Part shown: positions 8,764-18,143 of the stretch, piece by piece
How positions within the stretch are numbered: the stretch's first letter is position 1
How the letters are laid out: each line of letters starts with the position of its first letter
NCBI GenBank assembly: GCA_944393005.1
Contig: CALXYO010000002.1
Span: forward strand, 124,001 to 188,000
Reading direction: 5' to 3'
Length of the DNA: 64,000 nucleotides
Source: an uncultured Spirochaetales bacterium
GTDB taxonomy: Bacteria > Spirochaetota > Spirochaetia > Sphaerochaetales > Sphaerochaetaceae
The notes under the pieces: generated by a model
Told to the model about the DNA's origin: nothing
The model's input: only the letters and a program-made list of their open reading frames with translations
Databases searched by the model: none
Made by a program: the position numbers and the translations under genes

Positions 8764-9996
8764 CTACACATAAACCTGACGGGCTGTATCGTAATAGACA
8801 AAACAGTCCCTGATGAAATCTAGCAGATTAATCACGCTGATTCCAGCACTGAGCGTTCCCACAGGGTTGATCCATCCTGCAGTCTGAGGATATATATTTG
8901 CAATTGAGCTTGCCGCCACATACATGGCAAAGCTCAGTATCGTATTTCTGAGAGAAGTGTACATTTCTTCCTTTGCATCCCTGACTCTGCCGTCCTCAGC
9001 CATCCACTGGGGTTTGAGAGTCACGGAATAGAAGGATGTGCCGGGTGTGATCTGAAGGTTCTCGCTTTCAAATCCCTCGCTGCTCACGCTCATTATGAGA
9101 GCCCCGGATTCAAAGCTGAGTGTCTGCGGCAGCTTCGGCAGTTCGACCGCAAACAGGGAGGCATCAGCAGAATAAGGATGAGCTGTCACAGTTATGCTTC
9201 CACCGGGGATGCTCTTGAGTTCTCCGTCAATGACAGCCGTACCATCCTCGCCAGGTGCAATGTCCGCATACATGTCATAATAACCGGCAGCACTTATTCT
9301 CATACCGGTAACAGATGAAGGGATAAGCAGCCATGAGGAATAGGGAAAAGCCTCGGTCTCCTCATCTATGAAGAAATGTGCATTAGTGAAATTCTGAACA
9401 TTCACAAGCACATATGACGGGGCAAAGACGGAAATGACAGAAGCCATGAGAGATGGAAGTTCATTCTCAAGAGTGCCGTCGACATACAGAGACGAATATA
9501 ACTCAGTGATTTTGCCTCCGGCATACATATACACATCAAGGCTGCTGATCCCGTCCTCACTGGAGCTGATGAAGGCAAAGAAAAGGTCCAGACTGGCTAT
9601 GCGGCTCACATGCTCAAGCATGGCAGGATCACGCGATGAGAGAAATTCATCTCCGACATCAACCGGTATCAGGATGAAATTCTCATCACCTTCGTAATAC
9701 GGGCAGTAGGAAGAAGGAGATGATTCACCATTCTCTCTTTCTGCCGCATAGTCATCGTGCACAGCTTCAAGGACCTGTCTTTCTGTTTCCTCAAGGTACC
9801 TGGCATAGTTTATGCCGGTAAGCTCCTGGGAAGGAGGAAGAAGAGAAAAGACCGTGTCAAGACAACTGACTGCAAAACTGTCAATATCCTCAGACGGATT
9901 TCCGCCTGCAGCATACCCGATATTAAGCGCAGATGCGCACACAGATAAAGAGAAGAATGCAAAAAGCAGGCACGATACAGCTGTTTTCCTGAACAT
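8764..9996 (-). CDS. Exported protein of unknown function
   Basis: A 410-aa protein whose best start is ATG 9996, with GGAG 6 nt upstream; in-frame starts further upstream run into prfB. It begins with a typical signal peptide (FRKTAVSC then a Leu/Phe-rich core, ending CASA). The body is beta-rich with segments such as SIPGGSITVTAHPYSA that recall PEGA-like surface repeats, and the C-terminal 70 residues contain amphipathic or hydrophobic helices. A TIM-like or outer-membrane-associated role is possible but nothing specific is recognisable. Confidence 0.65.
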   Translation of the reverse strand: MFRKTAVSCLLFAFFSLSVCASALNIGYAAGGNPSEDIDSFAVSCLDTVFSLLPPSQELTGINYARYLEETERQVLEAVHDDYAAERENGESSPSSYCPYYEGDENFILIPVDVGDEFLSSRDPAMLEHVSRIASLDLFFAFISSSEDGISSLDVYMYAGGKITELYSSLYVDGTLENELPSLMASVISVFAPSYVLVNVQNFTNAHFFIDEETEAFPYSSWLLIPSSVTGMRISAAGYYDMYADIAPGEDGTAVIDGELKSIPGGSITVTAHPYSADASLFAVELPKLPQTLSFESGALIMSVSSEGFESENLQITPGTSFYSVTLKPQWMAEDGRVRDAKEEMYTSLRNTILSFAMYVAASSIANIYPQTAGWINPVGTLSAGISVINLLDFIRDCFVYYDTARQVYV

Positions 9997-10015
9997 ATTC
10001 TTCTCCATCCGGCAT

Positions 10016-11117
10016 TTATGCTTCTTCTTTCGCCCAGTTGAGATATGCTTCAATGAACGGGTCAATCGCACCGTCCATAACCGCATTTATGTTTCCGATC
10101 TCGACATTCGTCCTGTGATCCTTCACCAGGGTATAAGGCTGGAAGACATAGCTTCTTATCTGGCTGCCCCATGCGATGTCTTTCTTTGCAATGGCGTTCT
10201 TCTGATGTTCCTCCTCACGCTTTTTCTGATAGTACTCGTAAAGGCGTGAACGGAGCATCTTGAATGCGACTTCCTTGTTCATGAACTGGCTTCGTTCATT
10301 CTGACACTGAACGACAATACCGGTTGCATAGTGCGTGATACGGACAGCTGAGTCGGTTTTGTTGACATGCTGACCGCCGGCACCGCCTGCACGGTATGTG
10401 TCAAGACGGTAGTCTTCCGGTTTGAGCTCGATTTCAATGTCATCATCAATAAGAGGAGACGCATAGACGGAAGTGAATGATGTATGTCTTCTCTTGTTCG
10501 CATCAAACGGGGAGATTCTGACAAGACGGTGCACACCGGCTTCTCCTTTGAGATAGCCGAACGCATAAGGTCCGGAAACCTTCACTGTGGCACTCTTTAT
10601 GCCGCCTTCATCCTCAAGGATATCAAGGATCTCACTCTTGAAACCGTGACGCTCACACCATCTGAGATACATTCTCAGAAGCATGTTCGCCCAGTCACAG
10701 GCTTCAGTTCCGCCGGCACCGGCATGAATTGAGAGGAACATGTCGTTCTTGTCAAATTTGCCGTCAAGCAGAGTCTTCAGCTTAAGAGGCTTGTACTCCT
10801 CGTCAAGCTTAATGATCTGTTCATCAAGTTCAGCGGTAAGAGCCTCATCATCCTCACTTGAATACATTTCAATCAGGTCGGAAATATCATCAATATCCTT
10901 GATAAGCTTCTGCCATGGGTAGTATGAATCCTTAAGCGCATTGAGCTTCTGGAAAGTTTTTTCCGCCTCATCCTTGTCATTCCAGAAGTCAGCTTCGCCT
11001 GTCTTCTGTTCAAGGTCATTTATCTGGGAAAGCACGTCAGAGCTTTCAAAGACGCCTCCATACGTTATAGGCTTCTTCTTTTATGGTGTCGAAAAGTGCT
11101 CTGTTCTGTAAAAACAT
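10016..11117 (-). CDS. prfB: Peptide chain release factor 2, with programmed +1 frameshift
   Basis: RF2 recognises UGA and UAA stop codons. The 343-codon main frame shows the class-I factor features, including the GGQ loop (AGGAGGQHVNKTDSAVR region) and the SPF discriminator tripeptide (RISPFDA). A separate 23-codon leader starts at ATG 11117 (leader begins MFLQNR) and ends CTT TGA at 11051-11046; a +1 slip on CTT continues as Glu-Ser-Ser into the main frame, giving 366 aa, the normal RF2 length. GGAGG lies 3 nt upstream of the CTT, the internal Shine-Dalgarno that stimulates slippage. The base after TGA is A, not the usual C. The ATG directly follows the stop of the GH57-like gene, whose last codons hold the ribosome-binding site. 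Confidence 0.97.
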
Positions 11118-12944
11118 TCATTTCTCCTTCGTACTCGATATACGGGTAACAATATTCAGACTTTGTGCACTCTGCGGTGCAATGCTGATTTTGAAAGTCA
11201 GCTTCACCCTAGTATAGAGATAAAACTGTTCTGAGCCAAGACTGGTGACCTCACTCTGATAGCGGTTTTCCTCGCTGACTGAAAAATAATCAGTACTTGT
11301 GAAGGACAGCTGGAGACAGCGGGAAGAATCAAAGAACCTGACGTTTTTTATTCCGGAGAGGGCACTGCCGACCAGTGGCTCCCTTTTTTCGTTATAGGCA
11401 AAGGCGGATGCACCGGGCAGCGTGAAATATATCACAGTTGAATATTCTCCGCTCAGGAACTCGCTGCCATGATTCACGAGCGTATGAGACATGTAAAGAT
11501 TCTGGTTGTTGAGCTTGTAATGCTTCTCGACAGAGAAGTTCATATTCTCTTCCTGATACGAGAAGCAGAACTCGCTTCGGCTCTTGTTCACACTGTCAAG
11601 GCTGTATGTCCTGTACCCCATAAGGTACTCCTGACCGTTGATCACATAGCTGTCAATGAAACTTCTCTTCTTCCTTGTCTCGGGGAAACTCTTGAGCCAG
11701 GAAGGCACTGTATCGAATATGTTGAGGCCGAGTTCCTTTGAAGAGTATTCATATACCGACGCACCTGTAAGGGAAAACAGAGCCCTGGCCTGACGGCCGT
11801 AGCAGAACTCCTCATCCAGTCCGTCGTCATCCACATCGGCACAGTTCAGTCTCAGTCCTGCCTCCTCAAGGCTGTTCTCCGCATCGATCAGAGTCCTGTA
11901 ATACTGCCTGTGCTCATTAAGCGACAGGCAGGAAGCCTGTGTGTCACAGAGAAACAGAGAACCGGAAGGAAGAGTCGAAAGCATTTCCTGAAGCCTACGT
12001 CTGAGTACCCTGTCTTTCTTTGACTCACTGGCAAACTCGGCAAGAGTGAGATAGCGGTTCAGGTAGAACCTGAAGTCCTCGCTCCGGCTGAAAAGATCAT
12101 TGAACGAGGCAAGTCCGTTAGCATAGGCATCACGGCCGTACCAGCCGTTCGCAAGATACCCCACGCAGTCCATATCACAGTCACGTGCAAGAATGATGTC
12201 CGCACCCGCACTCTGCGCCGCAGTGAAAAGCGATGTGAACACAGTATAAAGTTCCTCATCATCCTCCCTGTGGTAGCTTGCCCCCTGACACAGCTGGTCA
12301 AGATTTATCATGCAGGTGAGATTCTCATCATCAGAGTTCAGGACTATATCCCTCATGATCTGCTTAAGCTGATCAAGGGAAATCTCATTCTGGGCATATG
12401 AACTGACGGCTTTTGAGAATTTGTCATTTGCCTGAAGCACATCTATCTTCCTGCCTATCTCATTCATCCGGAATGATGCTCTGCCGGATGTTTTCTGGCC
12501 AAGGGCATCATATGATGATATGACCAGTCTCTCCAGCCCGATTGTCTTCATCATCGCAACAATGCTGGAAGCCCATATCTGACCATAGCACCACAGCGTT
12601 GTGGCCCTGACTCCGTATGTCTTGCGGATGAGTGTGGTTGTCCTATCAACGGCAATGGACCGGTCCTTATGAGGAATAAGCGGAAGAATCGTATTGTTGT
12701 ACGCACTGGTGAAAAGCTCCAGCGAGCCGCATTTCGCAAGCGTGGAGACAAGAAGGTTTATCTCGGGAAAATGCATCCCGAGATACTTTATCATAGCGCT
12801 TGGACAGGCTATTGAAAGCCTGCAGCCGCGATTGTTGTGAACATAAGTCAGCACAGGCTTGAGGATACAGGTTATCAGACGCATGAACACCGGATGCGGA
12901 GATGCGTGTGAGACCTGTGAATAAAAGCCTAGCACGAACTTCAT
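11118..12944 (-). CDS. GH57-like protein lacking the catalytic glutamate
   Basis: A 608-aa protein related to glycoside hydrolase family 57 (alpha-amylase/4-alpha-glucanotransferase). The family block around residues 75-140 is recognisable: ILPLIPHKDR, then RATTLWCYGQIW. In GH57 enzymes the second block reads W-L-T-E-R-V-W, where Glu is the nucleophile; here the position is Gly121. The block expected to hold the acid/base Asp also lacks the usual HDDGEKFG pattern. The C-terminal 250 residues are beta-rich like the DUF1926 domain of the glucanotransferases. It is probably a non-catalytic glucan-binding or regulatory relative. It lies 15 nt after rnfB and abuts prfB. Confidence 0.7.
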   Translation of the reverse strand: MKFVLGFYSQVSHASPHPVFMRLITCILKPVLTYVHNNRGCRLSIACPSAMIKYLGMHFPEINLLVSTLAKCGSLELFTSAYNNTILPLIPHKDRSIAVDRTTTLIRKTYGVRATTLWCYGQIWASSIVAMMKTIGLERLVISSYDALGQKTSGRASFRMNEIGRKIDVLQANDKFSKAVSSYAQNEISLDQLKQIMRDIVLNSDDENLTCMINLDQLCQGASYHREDDEELYTVFTSLFTAAQSAGADIILARDCDMDCVGYLANGWYGRDAYANGLASFNDLFSRSEDFRFYLNRYLTLAEFASESKKDRVLRRRLQEMLSTLPSGSLFLCDTQASCLSLNEHRQYYRTLIDAENSLEEAGLRLNCADVDDDGLDEEFCYGRQARALFSLTGASVYEYSSKELGLNIFDTVPSWLKSFPETRKKRSFIDSYVINGQEYLMGYRTYSLDSVNKSRSEFCFSYQEENMNFSVEKHYKLNNQNLYMSHTLVNHGSEFLSGEYSTVIYFTLPGASAFAYNEKREPLVGSALSGIKNVRFFDSSRCLQLSFTSTDYFSVSEENRYQSEVTSLGSEQFYLYTRVKLTFKISIAPQSAQSLNIVTRISSTKEK

Positions 12945-12959
12945 GTATCAGAACCCTCT

Positions 12960-13763
12960 TCAGTCCTTTTTGACTATGCACTTCTGAGGACATAGTTCTG
13001 CAGCCTGTGCAATATTGCTGTGATCAGCAGCATAATCGATCGCAGAAAGGAATGATGTGACCTTGCAGCCGGACGATGGAACCTTGACTTCGCATATCCT
13101 GCATCCGATACAGCCGACCTTGCATTCCTTTCTGACCTTGGCTCCGCTTTCATGGTTGTTGCAGGCAACCACGTACTGAGCACTGGCAGGAATCATCTTT
13201 ATGGCTCCGGTAGGACAAACCGTCGTGCATTTCTTACATCCGATGCACTTTGAACTGTCAACCTTTATGAAACCTTCGCTGTCCTTGTAAATGGCTTGTG
13301 CAGGACATACTTTCATGCAGGAACCAAGATGGAGACAGCCTTCCTTACAGGCATTCGGGCCTGCCTGAAGAAGATAAGCGGCATTGCAGTCCATCATTCC
13401 TTCGTACTTGAAATCAATGCCGGTAACGGCTTCATTGCCGCGGCAGTGAACGAAAGCGACCATCTTCTCACCCGGCATATCAACACTCACACCCATGATC
13501 TCGCCCATTCTGGTAGCAAGAGCAGCACCGCCGGGAGCACAGAGCCCAACTTCGGCTTCTCCCTTGTATACAGCTTCTGCATATGCGGAACAGCCGGCAA
13601 AGCCGCAGCCGCCGCAGTTGGCACCCGGCATTGAATCCTCAAGCTCCACAAGTTTCTCATCTTTAACAACAGCAAGCTTCTTGTCCGCAACCGCAAGTCC
13701 GAGGCCAAGGACAAGACCCATGCCCGCAATAACGCAGAATGCTGAAATTATGGCAGTTATCAT
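12960..13763 (-). CDS. rnfB: Electron transport complex subunit RnfB
   Basis: A 267-aa ferredoxin-like subunit of the Rnf complex. The ATG at 13763 is preceded by GAGGAGG; earlier in-frame starts lack this. The N-terminal membrane helix (about 3-25) is followed by the NCGGCGFAGC cluster motif binding a 4Fe-4S centre, then further Cys sets (GCLHLGSCMKVCP, CIGCKKCTTVCP, CKVGCIGCRIC). RnfB is the likely entry point for electrons from reduced ferredoxin. It is the last rnf gene, 10 bp after rnfA. Confidence 0.96.
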   Translation of the reverse strand: MITAIISAFCVIAGMGLVLGLGLAVADKKLAVVKDEKLVELEDSMPGANCGGCGFAGCSAYAEAVYKGEAEVGLCAPGGAALATRMGEIMGVSVDMPGEKMVAFVHCRGNEAVTGIDFKYEGMMDCNAAYLLQAGPNACKEGCLHLGSCMKVCPAQAIYKDSEGFIKVDSSKCIGCKKCTTVCPTGAIKMIPASAQYVVACNNHESGAKVRKECKVGCIGCRICEVKVPSSGCKVTSFLSAIDYAADHSNIAQAAELCPQKCIVKKD

Positions 13764-13773
13764 CTTTTCCTCC

Positions 13774-14367
13774 TCATACCAGACCGAGATTTGTAAGCAG
13801 ACTCTTGTCGAATGCCATGAAGGCAAGTGCCATCAGTCCTGCTGAGATGAATGCGATCGGAACACCCTTGAAGACCTTCCTGACAGGTGTTAGCTCAAGC
13901 TTTTCCCTTATGTTGCTCATGAGAACAATCGCAAGCGTGAAGCCCAGACCAGCAGAAAGACCTGCAAAGAAGCTTTCAAGCAGATTGTAACCTTCATCGA
14001 TATTGATGATCGCGATGCCGAGAACAGCACAGTTCGTCGTGATAAGGGGAAGGAAAATGCCCAGTGCCTTGTAAAGAGACGGGCTCATCTTCCTTATGAC
14101 CATCTCGACAATCTGAACCAATGCAGCGATGACAAGGATGAATGAAATCGTCTGCAGATAGGCAAGATCGAATGGAATGAGCAGGTATGTATACACTGCA
14201 TAGCATACGACACTGGCAACCGCGGTAACGAATGTAACTGCCATACCCATGCCGAGAGCGCTTTCACTGTTCTTCGACACGCCGATGAAAGGACAGAGTC
14301 CCATGAACTGTACCAGAATGAAGTTCTGGATGAACACATATGTGATGATTATTGCGATATAAGTCAT
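13774..14367 (-). CDS. rnfA: Electron transport complex subunit RnfA
   Basis: A 197-aa integral membrane subunit with six predicted helices. It has the paired conserved motifs of the RnfA/NqrE family: FMGLCPFIGVS near the first helix and LPLITTNCAVLG in the middle; these cysteines hold the membrane 2Fe-2S centre in Rnf/Nqr structures. The start at 14367 overlaps the rnfE stop by 4 bp. Confidence 0.96.
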   Translation of the reverse strand: MTYIAIIITYVFIQNFILVQFMGLCPFIGVSKNSESALGMGMAVTFVTAVASVVCYAVYTYLLIPFDLAYLQTISFILVIAALVQIVEMVIRKMSPSLYKALGIFLPLITTNCAVLGIAIINIDEGYNLLESFFAGLSAGLGFTLAIVLMSNIREKLELTPVRKVFKGVPIAFISAGLMALAFMAFDKSLLTNLGLV

Positions 14368-15008
14368 GCTCTCTCTCCTTTTGCCGCCTTGCGTTCACTG
14401 TTCCATGTGAAGAAAGCTTTGAGATACCCCATGACCAGCAGTGCTCCTGCGGCAAGGGTGAGAACCCTTACAGGGCTTTCGCTGAGACCCGGAATCGTTA
14501 TGATAAGGCGCTGGGTCTCGCTGAGATTGAACAATGTGATGGTTCCGGCTCCGAAGATTTCCCTTATCGCGGCGATGAGGGACAGAGCCAGGGTGAATCC
14601 GATTCCCATTCCGATTGCATCAAGCGCGCTGTCGAGTACTGTGTTCTTGTTTGCAAAGGCCTCGGCACGTCCGAGGATTATGCAGTTCACAACGATCAGA
14701 GGCAGATAAACGCCCAGTGCGTTGAAAACTGCCGGAACAAATGCATGAAGAACCATCTCGACAATCGTGACGAATGACGCTATGACGACAATATATGCCG
14801 GAATACGGATTGAATCCGGAATGATCTTCCTCAGCGCGGAAATGAAGATATTTGAGCCGAGCAGAACGAAAAGAACGCTGGCTCCCATACCGAACGCATT
14901 GAACACCTGTGTCGTGACACCGAGAGTCGGACACATTCCGAGCATGATTATAAATGTCGGGTTTTCCTTGAAAATACCCTTTGTAAGTTCATATCTGTGT
15001 GACATCAC
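14364..15008 (-). CDS. rnfE: Electron transport complex subunit RnfE
   Basis: A 214-aa membrane protein of the RnfE/NqrD family, homologous to RnfA, with motifs LGMCPTLGV and LPLIVVNCIILGRAEAFA. With RnfA it forms the inverted-topology pair that carries the intramembrane Fe-S cluster. It overlaps rnfA and rnfG by 4 bp each, so the rnf cluster is translationally coupled. Confidence 0.96.
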   Translation of the reverse strand: MMSHRYELTKGIFKENPTFIIMLGMCPTLGVTTQVFNAFGMGASVLFVLLGSNIFISALRKIIPDSIRIPAYIVVIASFVTIVEMVLHAFVPAVFNALGVYLPLIVVNCIILGRAEAFANKNTVLDSALDAIGMGIGFTLALSLIAAIREIFGAGTITLFNLSETQRLIITIPGLSESPVRVLTLAAGALLVMGYLKAFFTWNSERKAAKGERA

Positions 15009-15556
15009 CGGCCTCCTAAGCTCTTCACGTAATCAGAACCGGACCTTATGGCGGAGCTTACGCCATTGAAAGTGACAGTTGCGCCCGATACCGCAGAAGG
15101 ATCGGCAAGATCATTCTTAGACTCAGGAAGAGCCTGATCGCCGCCAAGACCTTCAAACATTGCCATGTACCAGCTTTCCTCGGCTTTCTTTCCAAGGCCC
15201 GGAGTCTCGCTGTTGCTCATGACTTTAGCTGAAAGAACGGAACCGTCAGTGTAATAGCTTGCGGCAATCACGATATCACCGCCGTAACCCGTTGTCGTCA
15301 GCTCAAGAATATAGCCGACGATGTTTCCGCTTTCATCACTGAGGGGAATCACGTAGCTGATATCACCCCCGTTGCCCTCTCTCTGCTCACCCTGGCTGTA
15401 GCCTCCGGAAACGGCGGAAAGAGTCTCCATCGTGGTCCGCTGGGTGTTTATCTCAATATAAGGCGCCGTGATCTGGTTGATCACTGCGAGCAGGATAACG
15501 GAAACGGCACAGATCGCGAAAAGGATAAAAGCAACTTTCAAACACTGCTTGATCAT
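15005..15556 (-). CDS. rnfG: Electron transport complex subunit RnfG (flavoprotein)
   Basis: A 183-aa single-helix subunit exposed outside the cytoplasm. It starts at ATG 15556, overlapping the rnfD stop by 4 bp; the longer reading frame upstream is rnfD sequence in another frame. The FMN-binding domain ends in VSGATVTFNGV, the S-G-A-T motif whose Thr is covalently flavinylated by ApbE. No apbE gene is in the window. Confidence 0.95.
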   Translation of the reverse strand: MIKQCLKVAFILFAICAVSVILLAVINQITAPYIEINTQRTTMETLSAVSGGYSQGEQREGNGGDISYVIPLSDESGNIVGYILELTTTGYGGDIVIAASYYTDGSVLSAKVMSNSETPGLGKKAEESWYMAMFEGLGGDQALPESKNDLADPSAVSGATVTFNGVSSAIRSGSDYVKSLGGR

Positions 15557-16614
15557 TTCTTTGCCTCCTTTACCGGTCTGACATAACCGAACTTTCTGGG
15601 TCTGACGTATCTGTCGATAGTCGGGGTGAGAATATTCATGAGTATGATTGCCAGAGACACTCCTTCCGGCAGGGATCCGAAATAGCGGATGAGGAAGGTG
15701 AAGAAACCGCATCCGACTGCGAATATGACCTCGCCTTTCTTCGTCGTCGGAGTCGTCACCCAGTCGGTCGCCATGAAGAAGGCACCCAGCATGATACCGC
15801 CGGTGAAAAGCGGCATGAGGATTTCACCGCTGAAAAGGCCTGTTCCGGCCCTCACCCCTCCGAAGATCCAGGAAAGGATGGCAAATGAGGAGAGGAAACA
15901 GACAGGGATATGCCATGTGATGACTTTTGATGCGATGAGGAATATTCCGCCGATCAGTATGCAGAGTGCTGATACCTCTCCGATACATCCGCCAATATTG
16001 CCGATGAACGCATCAACGGTATACGGAGAGATATGAAGTGCATTGCCGATACTCTGGGCTATGCCTGTTGATGCATATCCCAGTTCGCTGAGAACACCTT
16101 CATAGTCCAGGCCGGAAAGACCGCCTGAAATCGCGGTCTTCACGGCTCCAAGCGGAGTCGCGCTTGCAAGTGCATCGGCACTCAGTGCACGCGGTGCGGT
16201 GAATGCTGACATGGCGGACGAGAATGAGAAGAACACGAACACACGTCCGGCAAGAGCCGGATTCATCCAGTTGCAGCCCAGACCGCCGAATGTCCACTTG
16301 ACAGCAAAAATCGCAAAGAACGATGCGATTACCGGAATGTAAAGAGGAATTTCAGGCGGCATGTTCATGCCTACGAGAAGGCCTGTCACGACAGCTGACA
16401 GGTCAGACAGGGTATTCTTCCTGTCAATGAGACCGAGCAGGAACTCCGTGAGAACGGAAGCTGCAACTGACACGAGAAGGACGACAAGCGCCCTTATACC
16501 GAATGCATATATACCCCACAGACAGGAAGGAAGAAGAGCGATGATGACAAAGAGCATGCTCTTTTGTATATCCATGCCTGTATGGATGTGCGGACTTACA
16601 GTTACTCTTTTCAT
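15553..16614 (-). CDS. rnfD: Electron transport complex subunit RnfD
   Basis: A 353-aa membrane subunit with about ten helices, start ATG 16614 just after rnfC (1-bp gap). It has the RnfD/NqrB hallmark WTFGGLGCNWMNPALAGRVF. The flavinylation site reads D-A-L-A-S-A-T-P-L in place of the usual S-G-A-T-P-L; the Thr is kept. Together with rnfC, rnfG, rnfE, rnfA and rnfB it forms a complete ferredoxin:NAD oxidoreductase that pumps Na+ or H+. Confidence 0.95.
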   Translation of the reverse strand: MKRVTVSPHIHTGMDIQKSMLFVIIALLPSCLWGIYAFGIRALVVLLVSVAASVLTEFLLGLIDRKNTLSDLSAVVTGLLVGMNMPPEIPLYIPVIASFFAIFAVKWTFGGLGCNWMNPALAGRVFVFFSFSSAMSAFTAPRALSADALASATPLGAVKTAISGGLSGLDYEGVLSELGYASTGIAQSIGNALHISPYTVDAFIGNIGGCIGEVSALCILIGGIFLIASKVITWHIPVCFLSSFAILSWIFGGVRAGTGLFSGEILMPLFTGGIMLGAFFMATDWVTTPTTKKGEVIFAVGCGFFTFLIRYFGSLPEGVSLAIILMNILTPTIDRYVRPRKFGYVRPVKEAKK

Positions 16615-16615
16615 C

Positions 16616-17923
16616 TTACTTTCTCCTTGACATCTTCTTGCCCAGCTTGAATCCCTGCACAAGAGGAAGGTGTGCCGGGCAGATAAATGCACAGCATCCG
16701 CATTCCTTGCAGTCCAGAAGACCGAGATCAAGAGCTTCCTTGTATCTTCCGTTCTTGATATTCCGGAACATCTTGTTAGGCATCAGTCCCATCGGGCAGT
16801 GTGCGACACATTTGCCGCATGAGACACAGACCCCTTCATTTACCACTTCAGCTTTAAGTGCGAGAATGCCGCTGGTGCCTTTCAGCACAGGAGCCTCTTC
16901 ATCCGCAAATGCGAATCCCATCATCGGACCGCCGGAAATTAGCTTGTCAGGCTCCTTGCAGTTATATCCTCCGCAGTATGCGATGAGATCTTTTGTGGCA
17001 GCACCTACAGGGCAGAGAAGATTCCTCGGCCTGCTGACAGCCTCACCTGACACAGTCACGATTCTCTCAATCAGAGGCTTGTGGAAAACGCATGCCTCAT
17101 ACACTGCATACACGGAGCCGATATTGCACACTACAGCACCGACATCAATCGGAAGCTTTCCAGAGGGAACTTCTCTTCCGACTGCAGCCTTTATGAGCTG
17201 TTTCTCATCCCCCTGAGGATATTTCATCTTGAGCGCAAGCACTTCCACCGGGTATGAATACTTCGAGATTCTTTCCTGAAGAAGCGATACAGCATCAAGT
17301 TTGTTTGCCTCTATTCCTATTATGATCCTGGACGGTGAAAGGATCTTTGCAAGTATCATGACACCTTCCAGCGTCTCATCTGCCCTTTCAAGCATTGAAC
17401 GGTAATCACTCGTAAGGTACGGCTCGCATTCAACACCGTTGATTATGAGAGCATCAACCTTCTTGCCTTCAGGAACGGCGAGCTTTACATGTGCAGGGAA
17501 CGTCGCACCTCCCATACCGACAATCCCCATGTCCCTGATCGTATCAAGAAGGGTCTGCGGACTTTCATTCTTCCAGTCGTAGCGTGTTGTGAACATTTCG
17601 GGCTGAATCCCATCGGCCTTGATGACCACAGCTTCACAGCTGGCACCATTCGCAAGTCTCACATTCCTCACGTCAACCACACTTCCCGATACAGGAGAAT
17701 GCACATTGGCGGAAACAAACGAGGCGGCCTGCCCTATCATTTCCCCTTTAACGACAATATCGCCCTTCTTCTTGAGGGCCTTTGCCGGAGCCCCGATATG
17801 CTGCGACATCGCAACGATAAGCGTTTCGGGCATCGGAAGTACTTCTATCGGGCTGTTTTTCGACAATTCTTTCTTGTCATGAGGATGAACACCACCACGT
17901 TTGAAGGTGGACATTCTTATCAT
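16616..17923 (-). CDS. rnfC: Electron transport complex subunit RnfC
   Basis: A 435-aa peripheral subunit holding FMN/NADH sites and two 4Fe-4S clusters. The ATG at 17923 is chosen because AAGGAG lies 7 nt upstream. It has the flavin/NADH-binding glycine-rich GMGGATFPAHVKL, and the cluster motifs CVSCGKCVAHCP and CKECGCCAFICP near the C-terminus. It is the first gene of the rnfCDGEAB operon, the order seen in many bacteria. The long C-terminal coiled-coil of gamma-proteobacterial RnfC is absent. Confidence 0.96.
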   Translation of the reverse strand: MIRMSTFKRGGVHPHDKKELSKNSPIEVLPMPETLIVAMSQHIGAPAKALKKKGDIVVKGEMIGQAASFVSANVHSPVSGSVVDVRNVRLANGASCEAVVIKADGIQPEMFTTRYDWKNESPQTLLDTIRDMGIVGMGGATFPAHVKLAVPEGKKVDALIINGVECEPYLTSDYRSMLERADETLEGVMILAKILSPSRIIIGIEANKLDAVSLLQERISKYSYPVEVLALKMKYPQGDEKQLIKAAVGREVPSGKLPIDVGAVVCNIGSVYAVYEACVFHKPLIERIVTVSGEAVSRPRNLLCPVGAATKDLIAYCGGYNCKEPDKLISGGPMMGFAFADEEAPVLKGTSGILALKAEVVNEGVCVSCGKCVAHCPMGLMPNKMFRNIKNGRYKEALDLGLLDCKECGCCAFICPAHLPLVQGFKLGKKMSRRK

Positions 17924-17957
17924 ATATCTACTCCTTTTCAGTTGAATGAACAAAATA

Positions 17958-17987
17958 ATAATACAACATGTTCATGAAATAACTCAA
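17958..17987 (-). promoter_or_regulatory. Promoter of the rnf operon
   Basis: Minus strand: TTGAGT (17982-17987), 18-bp spacer, TATTAT (17958-17963), about 34 nt before the rnfC ATG, followed by a good Shine-Dalgarno. Because genes from 17.9 kb down to 4.0 kb are co-directional with gaps under 40 bp, this promoter may serve much of that run. Confidence 0.55.
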
Positions 17988-18052
17988 CAAAAGTTTTTGT
18001 TCTTCCTCTTCCTTTTTTGCGTGCTGAGTTTATCCTCTGCATCTGCATACAG

Positions 18053-18104
18053 AAAACCGTGAGACAGATGCCGCAGTCAGAAACACAGCATGAGGATCAC
18101 GGTT
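18053..18104 (-). terminator. Terminator-like hairpin after the sulfatase operon
   Basis: Minus strand: ACCGTGA (18104-18098) pairs with TCACGGT (18063-18057), followed by TTTTCTGT. The loop is long (34 nt) but contains an inner ATGC/GCAT pairing. It lies between the last gene of the glycan locus and the rnf promoter. Confidence 0.45.
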
Positions 18105-18143
18105 GACGGTACTTCATTCATCTGAATATGGATGTATCGTAAA

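Noticed and set aside
15553-16614. Suspected defect in the RnfD flavin site (A-S-A-T for S-G-A-T)
   Set aside because: The flavinylated Thr and the following Pro-Leu are kept, and as far as I recall clostridial-type RnfD proteins show similar relaxation; not strong evidence for loss of flavin.
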